Shown: positions 38,098 through 46,455 of the stretch, piece by piece
Layout: each line of letters starts with the position of its first letter
Position numbering within the stretch: the first letter of the stretch is position 1
Source of the DNA: VRUE01 sp963704545
Lineage (GTDB): Bacteria; Actinomycetota; Thermoleophilia; Solirubrobacterales; 70-9
Direction: 5' to 3'
Assembly: GCA_963704545.1 (NCBI GenBank)
Contig: OY969915.1
Span: forward strand, 1,054,001 to 1,118,000
DNA length: 64,000 nucleotides
Translations under genes and position numbers: made by a program
Notes under the pieces: model-generated
The model's database searches: none
The model's input: only the letters and a program-made list of their open reading frames with translations
What the model was told of the DNA's origin: nothing

Positions 38098-38808
38098 GTG
38101 GCTCTATCTTCGCCTACCCAGGAAATGCAACTCCCTACCGGCCGTCTCAACGGTTCGCTCAGGCCGGCTGACACTAACCCTCAACTAGAGCTTGATGACC
38201 ATTACCTGGTCGCTCTCGCCAAGGACGGCCGCGCCGATGCATATGACGCGATCGTGCGGCGCTACCGCGGCTTCGTCCGCCTCAAGGCGTCCTCCTACTT
38301 TCTGCTCGGGGGCGAGTCCGACGACCTGATCCAGGAAGGCCTGCTCGGTCTCTACAAGGCGATCCGCGACTACCGCACCGATCGCGAGTCGAGCTTCCGC
38401 AATTTCGCCGAGCTCTGCATCACGCGCCAGATCATCACCGCGGTCAAGACCGCGACCCGCAACAAGCACACCCCGCTCAACCAGTACGTCTCATTCAGCC
38501 AGACCCCGGCCGCGGCGGGCGACTCCGACACCACGCTCGACGAGATCCTGCCCGGGCCGACGGTCCACGACCCGGTCAACCAGGTGATCGCCTCCGAAGA
38601 GCTCGAGAGCCTCGTCTCCTGCCTTTCCGGCGTCTCCGGCGTGCTCTCCGACCTCGAGAGTCGGGTCCTGTCTCTCTACCTCGACGGACACTCCTACGAG
38701 GCGACCGCCGAGCGGCTGGAGTGCGACACCAAGACCGTCGACAACGCGCTCCAGCGCGTCAAGCGCAAGGTCGGGGCTCACCTGGCCTCACGCGAGGCCC
38801 CGCTTTAG
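38098..38808 (+). CDS. sigH: RNA polymerase sigma factor, SigH/sporulation-type
   Basis: A 236-residue sigma-70 family member. Region 2 reads VALAKDGRADAYDAIVRRYR ... ESDDLIQEGLLGLYKAIRDY, and the promoter -10 recognition helix reads SSFRNFAELCITRQIITAVK. Region 4 has 'LDGHSYEATAERLECDTKTVDNAL'. These match the sporulation sigma-H-like group found across Actinobacteria and Firmicutes. GTG 38098 has AAGGAG 8 nt upstream and is preferred to the longer TTG start at 38080. It comes after cysS-rlmB, with its own promoter. Confidence 0.92.
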   Translation: MALSSPTQEMQLPTGRLNGSLRPADTNPQLELDDHYLVALAKDGRADAYDAIVRRYRGFVRLKASSYFLLGGESDDLIQEGLLGLYKAIRDYRTDRESSFRNFAELCITRQIITAVKTATRNKHTPLNQYVSFSQTPAAAGDSDTTLDEILPGPTVHDPVNQVIASEELESLVSCLSGVSGVLSDLESRVLSLYLDGHSYEATAERLECDTKTVDNALQRVKRKVGAHLASREAPL

Positions 38809-38817
38809 AATCCTTCT

Positions 38818-39807
38818 TCAGGGCAGGTCCGCGAGGACGTACTCGAGCAGTTCCCTGCCGTGCTCGGAGGCGACGGAGACGTCGTCGGCCTTGATCCGGG
38901 CACGGTGCAGGGACTGCATGCGCAGCACGTCGCCGTCGCAGCGGCTGTTTGGGAAGACGCCCGAGTAGGAAACGCCCAGCCGCTCGAGGTGGTCGGCCAC
39001 GAGGGCGGTGGCCGGCGTGTCGAGGGGCAGGTCGAGGTAGACGGCATCGAGGCCGAGGCGGTGGAAGAGGTGGTGGCGCTCGGCGGCGACCGCGGCCTCG
39101 AGGTCGGCGCCGGGGGCGTGGACCGTGATCAGCGCCAGGTTGTGGTCGGCATCGACCGCGACGTGCAGCTCGGTCCGCTCCTCCAGCGCGAAATCTGTGG
39201 GAGGCGCGGCGAGCGTGCCGCGCAGCTCGCACAGCTCCAGTGTCCGCCCGACGACCCCGAGGTGGCGCTCGGGCGCGTAGACCGGACGCTCGTGGCCGTC
39301 GTTCAGCTTTGTGTAGAAGAGCGCCGCCGATTGCCGTCCGCGCCGCCCGTCGCCGGCGGCGTCGTTCGACACCGAGGCCGGGATCCAGCCGAGCAGGAAG
39401 CCGGTCTCGTGAGCGCCCAGCTCGACGTTGGCGCGCTGGCTGTAGGGGTGGGCGGCGGTCGCCTCGCTGTACATCCCCGCCATCCCCTGCCCGGCCGCCC
39501 AGTCCATGAGAAAGCGCTTGGTCCTGGTGAAGAGGTGCTGCCCCCGCGCCGCCGGCATCGTCACCGCCTGGCCCGAGTGCCCGACGGAGTCGCCGGCGGC
39601 GCCGAGGCTCATCCCCTCATGGCAGAGCAACTCGCCCTCGGCGGTCTCGGCAACGCACGACACGTACGTCCCTGCCGCCAGCTGCGCCGACACCTCTTCG
39701 GCGTCATAGACCCAGCGCACGTCATAGCTCTCGCCGTAGGCGACCCGGATCGCCTCGCTGAGGACCGAGCCTTCGTCGGGCTCGAGGAAGCGAAAACGCA
39801 CGTCCAT
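38818..39807 (-). CDS. GNAT-like N-acetyltransferase domain protein
   Basis: A 329-residue protein. Residues 1-160 follow a GNAT pattern (an N-terminal strand and helix, the strand VSCVAETAEGELLCHEGMSL, and the helix start 'RGQHLFTRTKRFLMDWAAGQG'). The second half has 'LDAVYLDLPLDTPATALVAD' then 'GVSYSGVFPN', a second GNAT-like half. A two-domain acetyltransferase is likely; substrate unknown. It converges on sigH with a 9-nt gap. Confidence 0.7.
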   Translation of the reverse strand: MDVRFRFLEPDEGSVLSEAIRVAYGESYDVRWVYDAEEVSAQLAAGTYVSCVAETAEGELLCHEGMSLGAAGDSVGHSGQAVTMPAARGQHLFTRTKRFLMDWAAGQGMAGMYSEATAAHPYSQRANVELGAHETGFLLGWIPASVSNDAAGDGRRGRQSAALFYTKLNDGHERPVYAPERHLGVVGRTLELCELRGTLAAPPTDFALEERTELHVAVDADHNLALITVHAPGADLEAAVAAERHHLFHRLGLDAVYLDLPLDTPATALVADHLERLGVSYSGVFPNSRCDGDVLRMQSLHRARIKADDVSVASEHGRELLEYVLADLP

Positions 39808-39879
39808 GGGAGCACGATGTCATAGGCAGCGATATATCTGCCGAAATGTTCTGTCTGCGGCGAGGACTATGTTGTCGAT

Positions 39880-40317
39880 ATGTCTCTGGCTTTGCCCAAG
39901 CCGACCCCCACCTCTCACCCGGTTGACGTTGGACACCGGGCTGAGGCCGCAATTCTCGCCGAGCTTGTCAAGCGCGGCTATCGCGTTCTGCTGCCGTTTG
40001 GCGTCAATCAGCGTTATGACTTGGTCCTCGATTGCGACGGCCGGTTCCTCAGGGCGCAGTGCAAGAGCGGACGGTTGCGTGAGGGAGCCATTCAATTCAG
40101 GGCCTTGAGCACCCAGTCGAATATGAGACGAACTCGCTCCCGAAGCTATGTCGGTGAGGTCGACCTGTTCATCGTTTACTGCCCGGACACTCAGCGCGTA
40201 TACGTGGTCCCGGCGGAGGAGGTGCCAAACACCTGTATGTATCTGCGGGTAGATCCTCCGGGCAATCGGCAGGGTAAGCGCGTACGCTGGGCGAAGGACT
40301 ACGAGTTGCCCGCCTAG
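39880..40317 (+). CDS. PD-(D/E)XK endonuclease of the group I intron-associated type
   Basis: A 145-residue nuclease. 'VGHRAEAAILAELVKRGYRVL' supplies the first acidic residue, 'NQRYDLVLD' the catalytic Asp and 'LRAQCKSGR' the Q-x-K motif of PD-(D/E)XK enzymes, in the order seen in group I intron homing nucleases of cyanobacterial type. Codon use is much less GC-rich than its neighbours, pointing to transfer. The last three codons and stop (TTG CCC GCC TAG) are the first bases of the tRNA-Thr gene, a 10-nt overlap. No group I intron is visible here. It may be a free-standing mobile gene whose tRNA junction marks its insertion. Confidence 0.82.
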   Translation: MSLALPKPTPTSHPVDVGHRAEAAILAELVKRGYRVLLPFGVNQRYDLVLDCDGRFLRAQCKSGRLREGAIQFRALSTQSNMRRTRSRSYVGEVDLFIVYCPDTQRVYVVPAEEVPNTCMYLRVDPPGNRQGKRVRWAKDYELPA

Positions 40318-40380
40318 CTTAATTGGTAAAGCATCGCTCTTGTAAAGCGGAGAGTTCCGGTTCGAGTCCGGAGGCGGGCT
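40308..40380 (+). tRNA. tRNA-Thr (anticodon TGT)
   Basis: A complete 73-nt cloverleaf: acceptor GCCCGCC/GGCGGGC, D-stem GCTT/AAGC, anticodon stem TCGCT/AGCGG (first pair T-G) with loop CTTGTAA, and T-stem TCCGG/CCGGA with loop TTCGAGT. CCA is not encoded. The 5' end overlaps the stop region of the endonuclease gene, and the gene is uninterrupted. Confidence 0.96.
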
Positions 40381-40384
40381 CTTG

Positions 40385-41776
40385 CTAGGCGTCCTTGCCG
40401 GCGCCGCTGAGGATCCGCGCCTTCTCGGCCGCGAGCTCCTCGTCGTCGAGGATGCCCTTCTCGTGCAGGGTGGCCAGGCGCTCCAGGCGGGCCAGGCGCG
40501 CATCGTCATCGCTTGCGGGCGTGGCCGTGGTCTCGGCCTCGGCCTCGGCGGCAGGCTTGCGCATCTCCGGCAGGCGCAGCTTCGAGGCCCGCTCTCCCAG
40601 GTTGGCGTCCTTGACGGCACCGACGACGCGCTCCTTGGTGCGGCCGAAGACGTCGCCGTACTCGGCGTCGGGGAATTCCTCGGCGGCCTGTTTGCGCAGC
40701 TCGTGGATGCCGAAGGCGGCCAGGCCGGCGATCACCAGGGTCGTCAGGAAGGAGCGCAGGTTCTGGGTCGGGGCCTGGATGAAGTAGATGCCGACGACGA
40801 TCGCCAGCGCGGCGTAGACGTAGGCGGGGTACTCGCGCAGGGCCGGTGCCACGAATTTGCGGGTCGACCGGGCCGAGGACGTCGGCGAGGCCAGCCAGCC
40901 GGCGATTCCGAAGAGGACGCCGACCACGATCACGGTCGTCGCGATGCTGGTCATCAGTGAGGTGCCGATCGACCAGGTCGCTTCCCCCGCCGGCCGCGCG
41001 CTTTCTTCCACCACGAGCTGGTCGACGACGATCCCGCCGAATATCTCGCGGGCGACGATCACGGCGAAGCCCGCCGCGATCAGCCCGACGCCGCAGAAGA
41101 GCACGGTCACCCAGCGTTCCTCGCGAGCGAGGTAGATCGCCAGTCCGAAGCAGAGGAACGTGAGCAGCGAAAGCACCAGGGCAAGGCCCTTGATCGCGAC
41201 GACGATGTCCTGCGCGGTCTTCAGCTGGTCGGACTTGAGGATCGTGAACCGGCCCGCGTCGGGCGGCAGCTTTTCGGCCAGGTCGGCGCCGATCCCGACC
41301 TGGTCGGCGAGGTTGGTGACGAGGCTGCCGAGATTGAGGCTGACTTCGCCTTCCTCGGTCGAGACCGTGCCCTCCTTTTCCTCGAGGACGGCGATGAGTT
41401 CTTCGTGCGCGGTTCGGTTGGCACCCTTCCAGAGTTCCTGGGCGGTGGACGTTTCCAGCACCCGGTTGGCGCCGTCTCCGGCCACCTGGCGCAGGCCGCC
41501 GGAGATCGGGCCGGCGAGGTCCTTGGTCTCGCCGGGCAGAATGTCGCTCAGTTCCTGTTCGACGTCGACGTTTTCGTAGAGCTGGTCGACCAGGTAGTCG
41601 CCGACCGCTTCGCGGATCGTCGGGTTCTGGATCAGGCGGCCGCTGGTGTCGACCCAGTCGTCGGTGTTGAGCGCCTGTCGCTCGGTCCAGATCGCGAAGA
41701 CGCTGAGGAAGGCCAGCACGGCACCCAGTACGACCAGCACCCGGACCAGGCGTCGTCTTCCACGGGTCATTCGCAT
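40385..41776 (-). CDS. Multi-pass membrane protein with C-terminal SHOCT motif
   Basis: A 463-residue protein: a basic N-terminus and first membrane helix (VRVLVVLGAVLAFLSVFAI), an extracytoplasmic helical domain to about residue 200, then five further membrane helices, and a cytoplasmic tail ending in a SHOCT segment (RLATLHEKGILDDEELAAEK). Function is unknown; SHOCT motifs usually mediate oligomerisation. It is convergent with tRNA-Thr, ending 5 nt from it. The ATG start overlaps the ATG of the divergent dioxygenase gene by 2 nt, so the two share one very short control region. Confidence 0.85.
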   Translation of the reverse strand: MRMTRGRRRLVRVLVVLGAVLAFLSVFAIWTERQALNTDDWVDTSGRLIQNPTIREAVGDYLVDQLYENVDVEQELSDILPGETKDLAGPISGGLRQVAGDGANRVLETSTAQELWKGANRTAHEELIAVLEEKEGTVSTEEGEVSLNLGSLVTNLADQVGIGADLAEKLPPDAGRFTILKSDQLKTAQDIVVAIKGLALVLSLLTFLCFGLAIYLAREERWVTVLFCGVGLIAAGFAVIVAREIFGGIVVDQLVVEESARPAGEATWSIGTSLMTSIATTVIVVGVLFGIAGWLASPTSSARSTRKFVAPALREYPAYVYAALAIVVGIYFIQAPTQNLRSFLTTLVIAGLAAFGIHELRKQAAEEFPDAEYGDVFGRTKERVVGAVKDANLGERASKLRLPEMRKPAAEAEAETTATPASDDDARLARLERLATLHEKGILDDEELAAEKARILSGAGKDA

Positions 41777-42716
41777 GGATGCTATACGTGAAGTAGTGAG
41801 GCTCGAGGGAATTCACCACATCACCGCGATCACGGCCGACGCCCAGAGCAACGTCGACTTCTACGCGGGGACGATGGGCCTGCGCCTGGTCAAGAAGACG
41901 GTCAACCAGGACAACCCCACCGTCTACCACCTCTTCTTCGCCGACGAGAAGGGCAGCGCGGGCTCCGACCTCACCTTCTTCGAGTTCCCGGGAGTGCCCC
42001 CGGGCCGGGCGGGCGCGGGCGACGTGCACCGGATCGTCTGGCGCGTGGCCTCGCATGCCGCGCTCGACTTCTGGGAGGAGCGACTCGCCGCAGGCGGGAT
42101 CGAGTCGGAGCGGGCCGGGGGAGGGCTGCGCTTCGCCGATCCGGAGGGCCTCGCGCATGAGCTCGCCGTGGTCGAGGTCGCCGACGAGCCGCTGATCGCC
42201 GACCACCCCGAGGTTCCGGCCGACCACGCGCTTCGCGGCTTCCACGCGGTCTGCGCCTACAGCGGGGCACCCGACGCCAGCCACTCGCTGCTCGAAGCGC
42301 TCGAGTTCGAGTCCCTCGGTGAGGAGACCTGGGAGGCGCGGGGGGCAGGTCGGGGCGGTCTCTATGTCTACGAACAACCACCCGAGGAGCGCTCGCTGCA
42401 GGGCGCCGGCAGCGTCCATCACGTCGCCTGGGCATCGACTCTCGACGAGCACGAGCAGTGGCGGGACCGGGCGATCTCGGTAGGCGCCCACCCGACCCCC
42501 GTGATCGACCGCTTCTACTTCCGTTCGATCTACTTCCGCGAGCCGAGCGGCGTCCTCTTCGAGATCGCCACCCTCGGCCCGGGCTTCACCGTCGACGAGC
42601 CGCTCGAGCACCTCGGCGAGAAGCTCTCCCTGCCCCCCGACTTCGAGCACATGAGGGCGGAGGTCGAACCGAACCTGCGCCCCGTCGTCAACCCGCGGAC
42701 CGTCTCAGCCGGGTGA
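41775..42716 (+). CDS. Ring-cleaving dioxygenase, VOC/glyoxalase family
   Basis: About 313 residues with two vicinal-oxygen-chelate modules. The opening VRLEGIHHITAITADAQSNV, with 'FYAGTMGLRLVKKTVNQD', is the MhqO/hydroquinone-dioxygenase type. Metal ligands are the first-module His (IHHITA), the second-module His (SVHHVAWA) and Glu (GVLFEIAT). It should open hydroquinone-like rings with Fe(II) and O2. The downstream maleylacetate-reductase-like gene overlaps by 4 nt (GTGA), which fits a two-step aromatic pathway. ATG 41775 or GTG 41796 could be the start; neither has a ribosome site. Confidence 0.9.
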   Translation: MDAIREVVRLEGIHHITAITADAQSNVDFYAGTMGLRLVKKTVNQDNPTVYHLFFADEKGSAGSDLTFFEFPGVPPGRAGAGDVHRIVWRVASHAALDFWEERLAAGGIESERAGGGLRFADPEGLAHELAVVEVADEPLIADHPEVPADHALRGFHAVCAYSGAPDASHSLLEALEFESLGEETWEARGAGRGGLYVYEQPPEERSLQGAGSVHHVAWASTLDEHEQWRDRAISVGAHPTPVIDRFYFRSIYFREPSGVLFEIATLGPGFTVDEPLEHLGEKLSLPPDFEHMRAEVEPNLRPVVNPRTVSAG

Positions 42717-43732
42717 GCGGCAACTTCGTCTGGCGCGACGCCGGTCGCGTCGTGGTCTTTCGCGATGGTGGGGTGAGCGATGCGCCGGCGCTGCTGGCCG
42801 AGCATGGGATGGAGCCCTTCGCCCTGCTCTCGACCGAGCGACATCTCGTGGGCGCCGGGCAACTGGCGAGCGCTGCGGCGGCGGTGCACGACGTGCCGGC
42901 TGCCGCCAGTGCGGCCACCGGCGTCACTGCTGCTGCCGCCGCACTTCTCGACCGGGTCGACGCCCCGACCCTCGTCGCCCTCGGTGGTGGCCGCGTGATC
43001 GACACGGCGAAGGCGATCGCCTCGGTCACCGGCGCCCGCGTCGCCGCGATCCCGACCACCATGTCGGGGGCCGAGATGACCGGCATCCACCGCCTGCCGG
43101 CGGGGGCGGAGGACCGGGTTCGCGCCCTCGTTCGCCCATCGCTGGTGATCGCCGACCCCGAGGCGATGACCAGCGCGCCCGAGCCGGAGCTGCGGGCGAG
43201 CTCGATGAACGCCCTCGCCCACGGTGCCGACTCGCTCTACACCCCCTTCGCCAACCCCGTTTCCGAGATGACCGCCCTGCGCGGGGCCGAGCTGATCGCG
43301 ACCGCGCTCGACGAAGATCCCGCCGAGCGGGGTAGCGAGGCCCTCGCCCTCGGCTCGATCCTCTGCGGCTACGCGATCGACTCCGGCGCCTTCGCCCTCC
43401 ACCACGTCGTCTGCCAGACCCTCGCCCGAGTCTGCGGCACGCCCCACGCCGGCACCAACGCCGCAATCCTCCCCCGCGCAATGGCCTTCATGGTCCCCCG
43501 CGCCCCCAACAAGCTCCAACAACTTGCGGCGGCGATCGGAACCGACCCCGGCGAAATCGAACCTCGCCTCCTCCAGCTCGGCGGCAACCCACCCGGATTG
43601 GGAAAGCTCGGCGCAGACCAGGCCAAGCTCCCCCAGGCTCTCGAATCGATGCTGGTGCGTCCCGAGCTCGCCTTCGCGCCGGAACCCCCGACGCGCTCCG
43701 ATCTCGAAAAGCTCATAGAGACCGCCTGGTAG
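42713..43732 (+). CDS. Iron-containing alcohol dehydrogenase, maleylacetate reductase-like
   Basis: A 339-residue group III dehydrogenase: the NAD(P)-binding segment TLVALGGGRVIDTAKAIA, then AIPTTMSGAEMTGIH, and a metal site with 'GAFALHHVVCQTLARVCGTPHAGTNAA' (His residues spaced as in maleylacetate reductases). It would reduce maleylacetate to 3-oxoadipate. The GTG start overlaps the dioxygenase stop (GTGA), so expression is coupled. No transport or regulator gene is next to the pair. Confidence 0.88.
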   Translation: MSGNFVWRDAGRVVVFRDGGVSDAPALLAEHGMEPFALLSTERHLVGAGQLASAAAAVHDVPAAASAATGVTAAAAALLDRVDAPTLVALGGGRVIDTAKAIASVTGARVAAIPTTMSGAEMTGIHRLPAGAEDRVRALVRPSLVIADPEAMTSAPEPELRASSMNALAHGADSLYTPFANPVSEMTALRGAELIATALDEDPAERGSEALALGSILCGYAIDSGAFALHHVVCQTLARVCGTPHAGTNAAILPRAMAFMVPRAPNKLQQLAAAIGTDPGEIEPRLLQLGGNPPGLGKLGADQAKLPQALESMLVRPELAFAPEPPTRSDLEKLIETAW

Positions 43733-43754
43733 CACGGCTTCGGGGAGCGTTCCT

Positions 43755-43840
43755 CGCGCGGGTGGCGTGGGGCAGGGGGGCCGAGAACGGACGCTTGCGC
43801 CCGCCCGCAGGCCCCCCTGCCCCACGACAGGACCCGCGCG
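43755..43840. repeat. Family E inverted repeat, copy 2
   Basis: CGCGCGGGT (43755-43763) pairs with ACCCGCGCG (43832-43840), and GTGGGGCAGGGGGGCC (43767-43782) pairs perfectly with 43810-43825. The asymmetric GGC (left) and GACAGG (right) are the inverted form of copy 1 at 25318-25409. It lies between the dehydrogenase gene and the plsC-gpsA gene. Confidence 0.8.
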
Positions 43841-43877
43841 CCGGTAACTACCGTCCCTAGGCCGTGTAGCACCAAGC

Positions 43878-45542
43878 GTGGACCCCGTTCGCCTCCAGGC
43901 GTACCACGAGTACACGCGCCGCCACGGCGTCAACCCGGTGCTGTACCTCCTCGCCCGAGTTTTCATGACCCCCTTTTTCCTGGTCTACTTCCGCTACGCG
44001 CGGACAGGACGCGAGCACGCCCGTCTCAAGGGCGGCCTAATCGTCGCCGCCAACCACCGCAGCTTCCTCGACCCGTTCGCGATCGGCGGGGCCCTCCCCT
44101 GGCGGCGGCCGATGAACTACGTGGCCAAGGTTGAGCTCTTCGACCGGCGCTGGCGGGGCTGGATCCTCTCCCGTCTCGGCGCCTTCCCGATCCGGCGCGG
44201 GGAGTCCGACGAGGACTCGGTGGAGACCGCACGCCAGGTCGTCGAACGGGGCGGTGCCGTCTGCATCTTCCCTGAGGGCACCCGGATCCGCCGGGGCTCG
44301 CTGGCCGAGCCCAAGCGCGGCGTCGGGCGCCTCGCGCTGCAGACCGGTGCGCCGGTGGTCCCGGCAGCCGTCCTGGGTACCGAACACGTGCGCCGCGGCT
44401 GGCGGATCCGCCCGCGCAAGATCCGGGTCCGTCTCGGCAAGGCGATGACCTTCCCGCGAGCCGAGGATCCATCGCGAGGCCTGGCCGCGACCGTGACCGG
44501 CCGGATCTGGCCCAACGTCGAGCTCCAGTGGGAGGATCTCGGCGGCCTGCCGCCGATGCGCCGCGCGGCGGTGATCGGCGCCGGCAGCTGGGGCACCGCC
44601 CTTGCCGTGCTCCTCGCGCGCGGCGGCCTCGAGGTCCAGCTCGCGACCCGCACCGCCGAGCAGGCGACCGAGCTGGCCGATGTGCGCGAGAACCGCCGCT
44701 ACCTCGAGGGCGTGCGCCTGCCCGACTCGGTCCAGGTTCGACACGCGTCCGAAGTCGAGCTGGCGGGTCTCGATCTCGTCTGTCTGGCGATCCCCTCGGG
44801 ATCGTTGCCGCAGGCGGTCGGGAGCATCGCCGACCGGGTCGGCGCCCGCGCGGCGGTGCTGCTCCTGACCAAGGGCCTGGTTGCGCCGCAGGGCCTGCTT
44901 CCTGCCGAGTACGTCGGCGAGCGGGTGCGCGCGCGCGCGATCGCCTCTCTGGGCGGTCCGGCACATGCCCGCGAGGCTGTCTCCGGCTCTGCGGCGCTCG
45001 TCCTCGGCTCCGCCGACGACGACCTGCGCGACCAGCTCGGCGGAGTCTTCGACCGTGCCGGTTTGTTCTGCGAGCGCTCGCGCGACGTGGTCGGGGTCGA
45101 GATGGCGGGAGCCGCGAAGAACGCCGCCGCCCTTGCCGCCGCCGCCGCCGAGCCGCACGGGCTCAACGCGGCCGGGATCGCCGCCGCCAGGGTCTGGCGC
45201 GAGTGCATCGGTTACGCGATCGACCGCGGCGCCGAGCTCGAGACGTTCGCCGGCCTCGCCGGCGTCGGCGACCTCACCGCGACCGTGATGGCGCCGGAGG
45301 GCCGCAACCGGCGCGCCGGAGAGCTGCTCGGGCGTGGCACCCCTGCAAGCGAGATCCCGGGAATCATCGGCCAGGCGTCGGAGGGTCTCGACGCGGTGCC
45401 GCTACTGGCGGCGGCGACCGCGGCAGCGGGCGGAAAGTCAGAGGCGCTGTCCGGCCTGGCGGCGCTGATCGGCGGTGAGATCGATGCCGATGCCTGGGTT
45501 GCCGGTCTGCGCCGGGGCGAGCGTGCGCGGGAGGCGGCGTGA
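43878..45542 (+). CDS. PlsC-GpsA fusion: acylglycerolphosphate acyltransferase and glycerol-3-phosphate dehydrogenase
   Basis: A 554-residue protein made of two lipid enzymes. Residues 1-225 are a PlsC acyltransferase with a membrane-anchoring start, the catalytic NHRSFLDP (NHx4D) and substrate motif FPEGTR. From about 226 a complete GpsA follows: VIGAGSWGTALAVLLARGG (NAD site), 'LTKGL', the catalytic Lys in 'EMAGAAKNAAALAAA', and 'GVGDLTATVMAPEGRNRRAG'. GpsA makes sn-glycerol-3-phosphate and PlsC makes phosphatidic acid, so the fusion links early phospholipid steps. An internal ATG at 44555 could also make free GpsA. GTG 43878 is the start. Confidence 0.93.
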   Translation: MDPVRLQAYHEYTRRHGVNPVLYLLARVFMTPFFLVYFRYARTGREHARLKGGLIVAANHRSFLDPFAIGGALPWRRPMNYVAKVELFDRRWRGWILSRLGAFPIRRGESDEDSVETARQVVERGGAVCIFPEGTRIRRGSLAEPKRGVGRLALQTGAPVVPAAVLGTEHVRRGWRIRPRKIRVRLGKAMTFPRAEDPSRGLAATVTGRIWPNVELQWEDLGGLPPMRRAAVIGAGSWGTALAVLLARGGLEVQLATRTAEQATELADVRENRRYLEGVRLPDSVQVRHASEVELAGLDLVCLAIPSGSLPQAVGSIADRVGARAAVLLLTKGLVAPQGLLPAEYVGERVRARAIASLGGPAHAREAVSGSAALVLGSADDDLRDQLGGVFDRAGLFCERSRDVVGVEMAGAAKNAAALAAAAAEPHGLNAAGIAAARVWRECIGYAIDRGAELETFAGLAGVGDLTATVMAPEGRNRRAGELLGRGTPASEIPGIIGQASEGLDAVPLLAAATAAAGGKSEALSGLAALIGGEIDADAWVAGLRRGERAREAA

Positions 45543-45560
45543 TGCAACTAGGCTTGGACC

Positions 45561-46121
45561 GTGAGCGGCGCAGCGGAGAACGTCGAGCCGGCGAGCCTCG
45601 ACCCGGCCGCGAAGGCGGAGCTGGACCGGGCTTTCGAGGATCTCTACCGGGCGCACCTGCGCGACGTCTACTCATACGCCTACTACCGGGTCGGCAACCA
45701 GCACGACGCCGAGGACCTCACCGAGCAGGCCTTCCTGCAGGCATACAGGCACTTCGACAGGGCTCGCCGCGAGTCCGACGGGCGGCCGCTGCGTCCCTGG
45801 CTGATCCGCATCGCCCACAACCTCGCCTCGAACTACTACCGCGACCGCTCGCGGCGGCCGCAGACGTCGCTGGAGGTCGCCGACCCGATTCCCACCCGGC
45901 ACGGCACCGAGGCGATCGCCGAGGGGCGCGAGGAGCTGCGGCAGGTGATGGCGAATCTCGAGAACCTCTCCGACGACCGCCGCGAGGTGCTGATCATGCG
46001 CTTCGCGCTCGGCATGGACAATCGCGAGATCGCACGCGCCCTGGGCCGCAGCGACGGGGCCACCAAGGTGCTGATACACCGGGCGATCAAGCAGCTGCAG
46101 GAGGAGATGGCCGATGAGTGA
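45561..46121 (+). CDS. RNA polymerase sigma factor, ECF type
   Basis: A 186-residue sigma-70 family factor with only regions 2 and 4: FEDLYRAHLRDVYSYAYYRVGNQHDAEDLTEQAFLQAY, then WLIRIAHNLASNYYRDR, and region 4 'LSDDRREVLIMRFALGMDNREIA'. It starts at GTG 45561, 18 nt after the plsC-gpsA stop. It overlaps the next small gene by 8 nt, the usual arrangement of an ECF factor with its regulator. Confidence 0.92.
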   Translation: MSGAAENVEPASLDPAAKAELDRAFEDLYRAHLRDVYSYAYYRVGNQHDAEDLTEQAFLQAYRHFDRARRESDGRPLRPWLIRIAHNLASNYYRDRSRRPQTSLEVADPIPTRHGTEAIAEGREELRQVMANLENLSDDRREVLIMRFALGMDNREIARALGRSDGATKVLIHRAIKQLQEEMADE

Positions 46122-46455
46122 CGCTGGTCATCGTCTGACCGGAGCCTGGGACGTCGAGCACCTTCTTTCCGACGCCCTGCGCCCAATCGAGCCGCCGGAG
46201 CGCCTCTCGGGCCGGCTCGAGGACACGCTCTCGGCCGTTACGCAGGCCGCCGCGGAGGAGCTCTCAGACTGGGCCGAGGAACTCTCCGAGAGCGAGCTGC
46301 GGGCGCTGCGCGACCCACGCAACTGGGTGCGTCCGGTGTTCGCCGTCGGTGCGGGTGGGGCCGCTGCCGGCGCACTCGTGCTGATCGAGGCGCGCCGGCG
46401 GAGCCAGCGGCAGGCCAGGGGCCGGTTTCAGGCCATGACCCGGCGTCTCAGGTAG
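46114..46455 (+). CDS. Small single-pass membrane protein, possible ECF anti-sigma partner
   Basis: A 113-residue protein starting in the overlap ATGAGTGA with the sigma gene. An acidic N-terminal helical region (EELSDWAEELSESELRALRD) is followed by one membrane helix (VFAVGAGGAAAGALVLIEA) and a strongly basic tail. No zinc-binding anti-sigma HxxxCxxC is present, so if it controls the sigma factor it does so by another fold. It overlaps the convergent DUF4383 gene by 8 nt. Confidence 0.68.
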   Translation: MSDAGHRLTGAWDVEHLLSDALRPIEPPERLSGRLEDTLSAVTQAAAEELSDWAEELSESELRALRDPRNWVRPVFAVGAGGAAAGALVLIEARRRSQRQARGRFQAMTRRLR

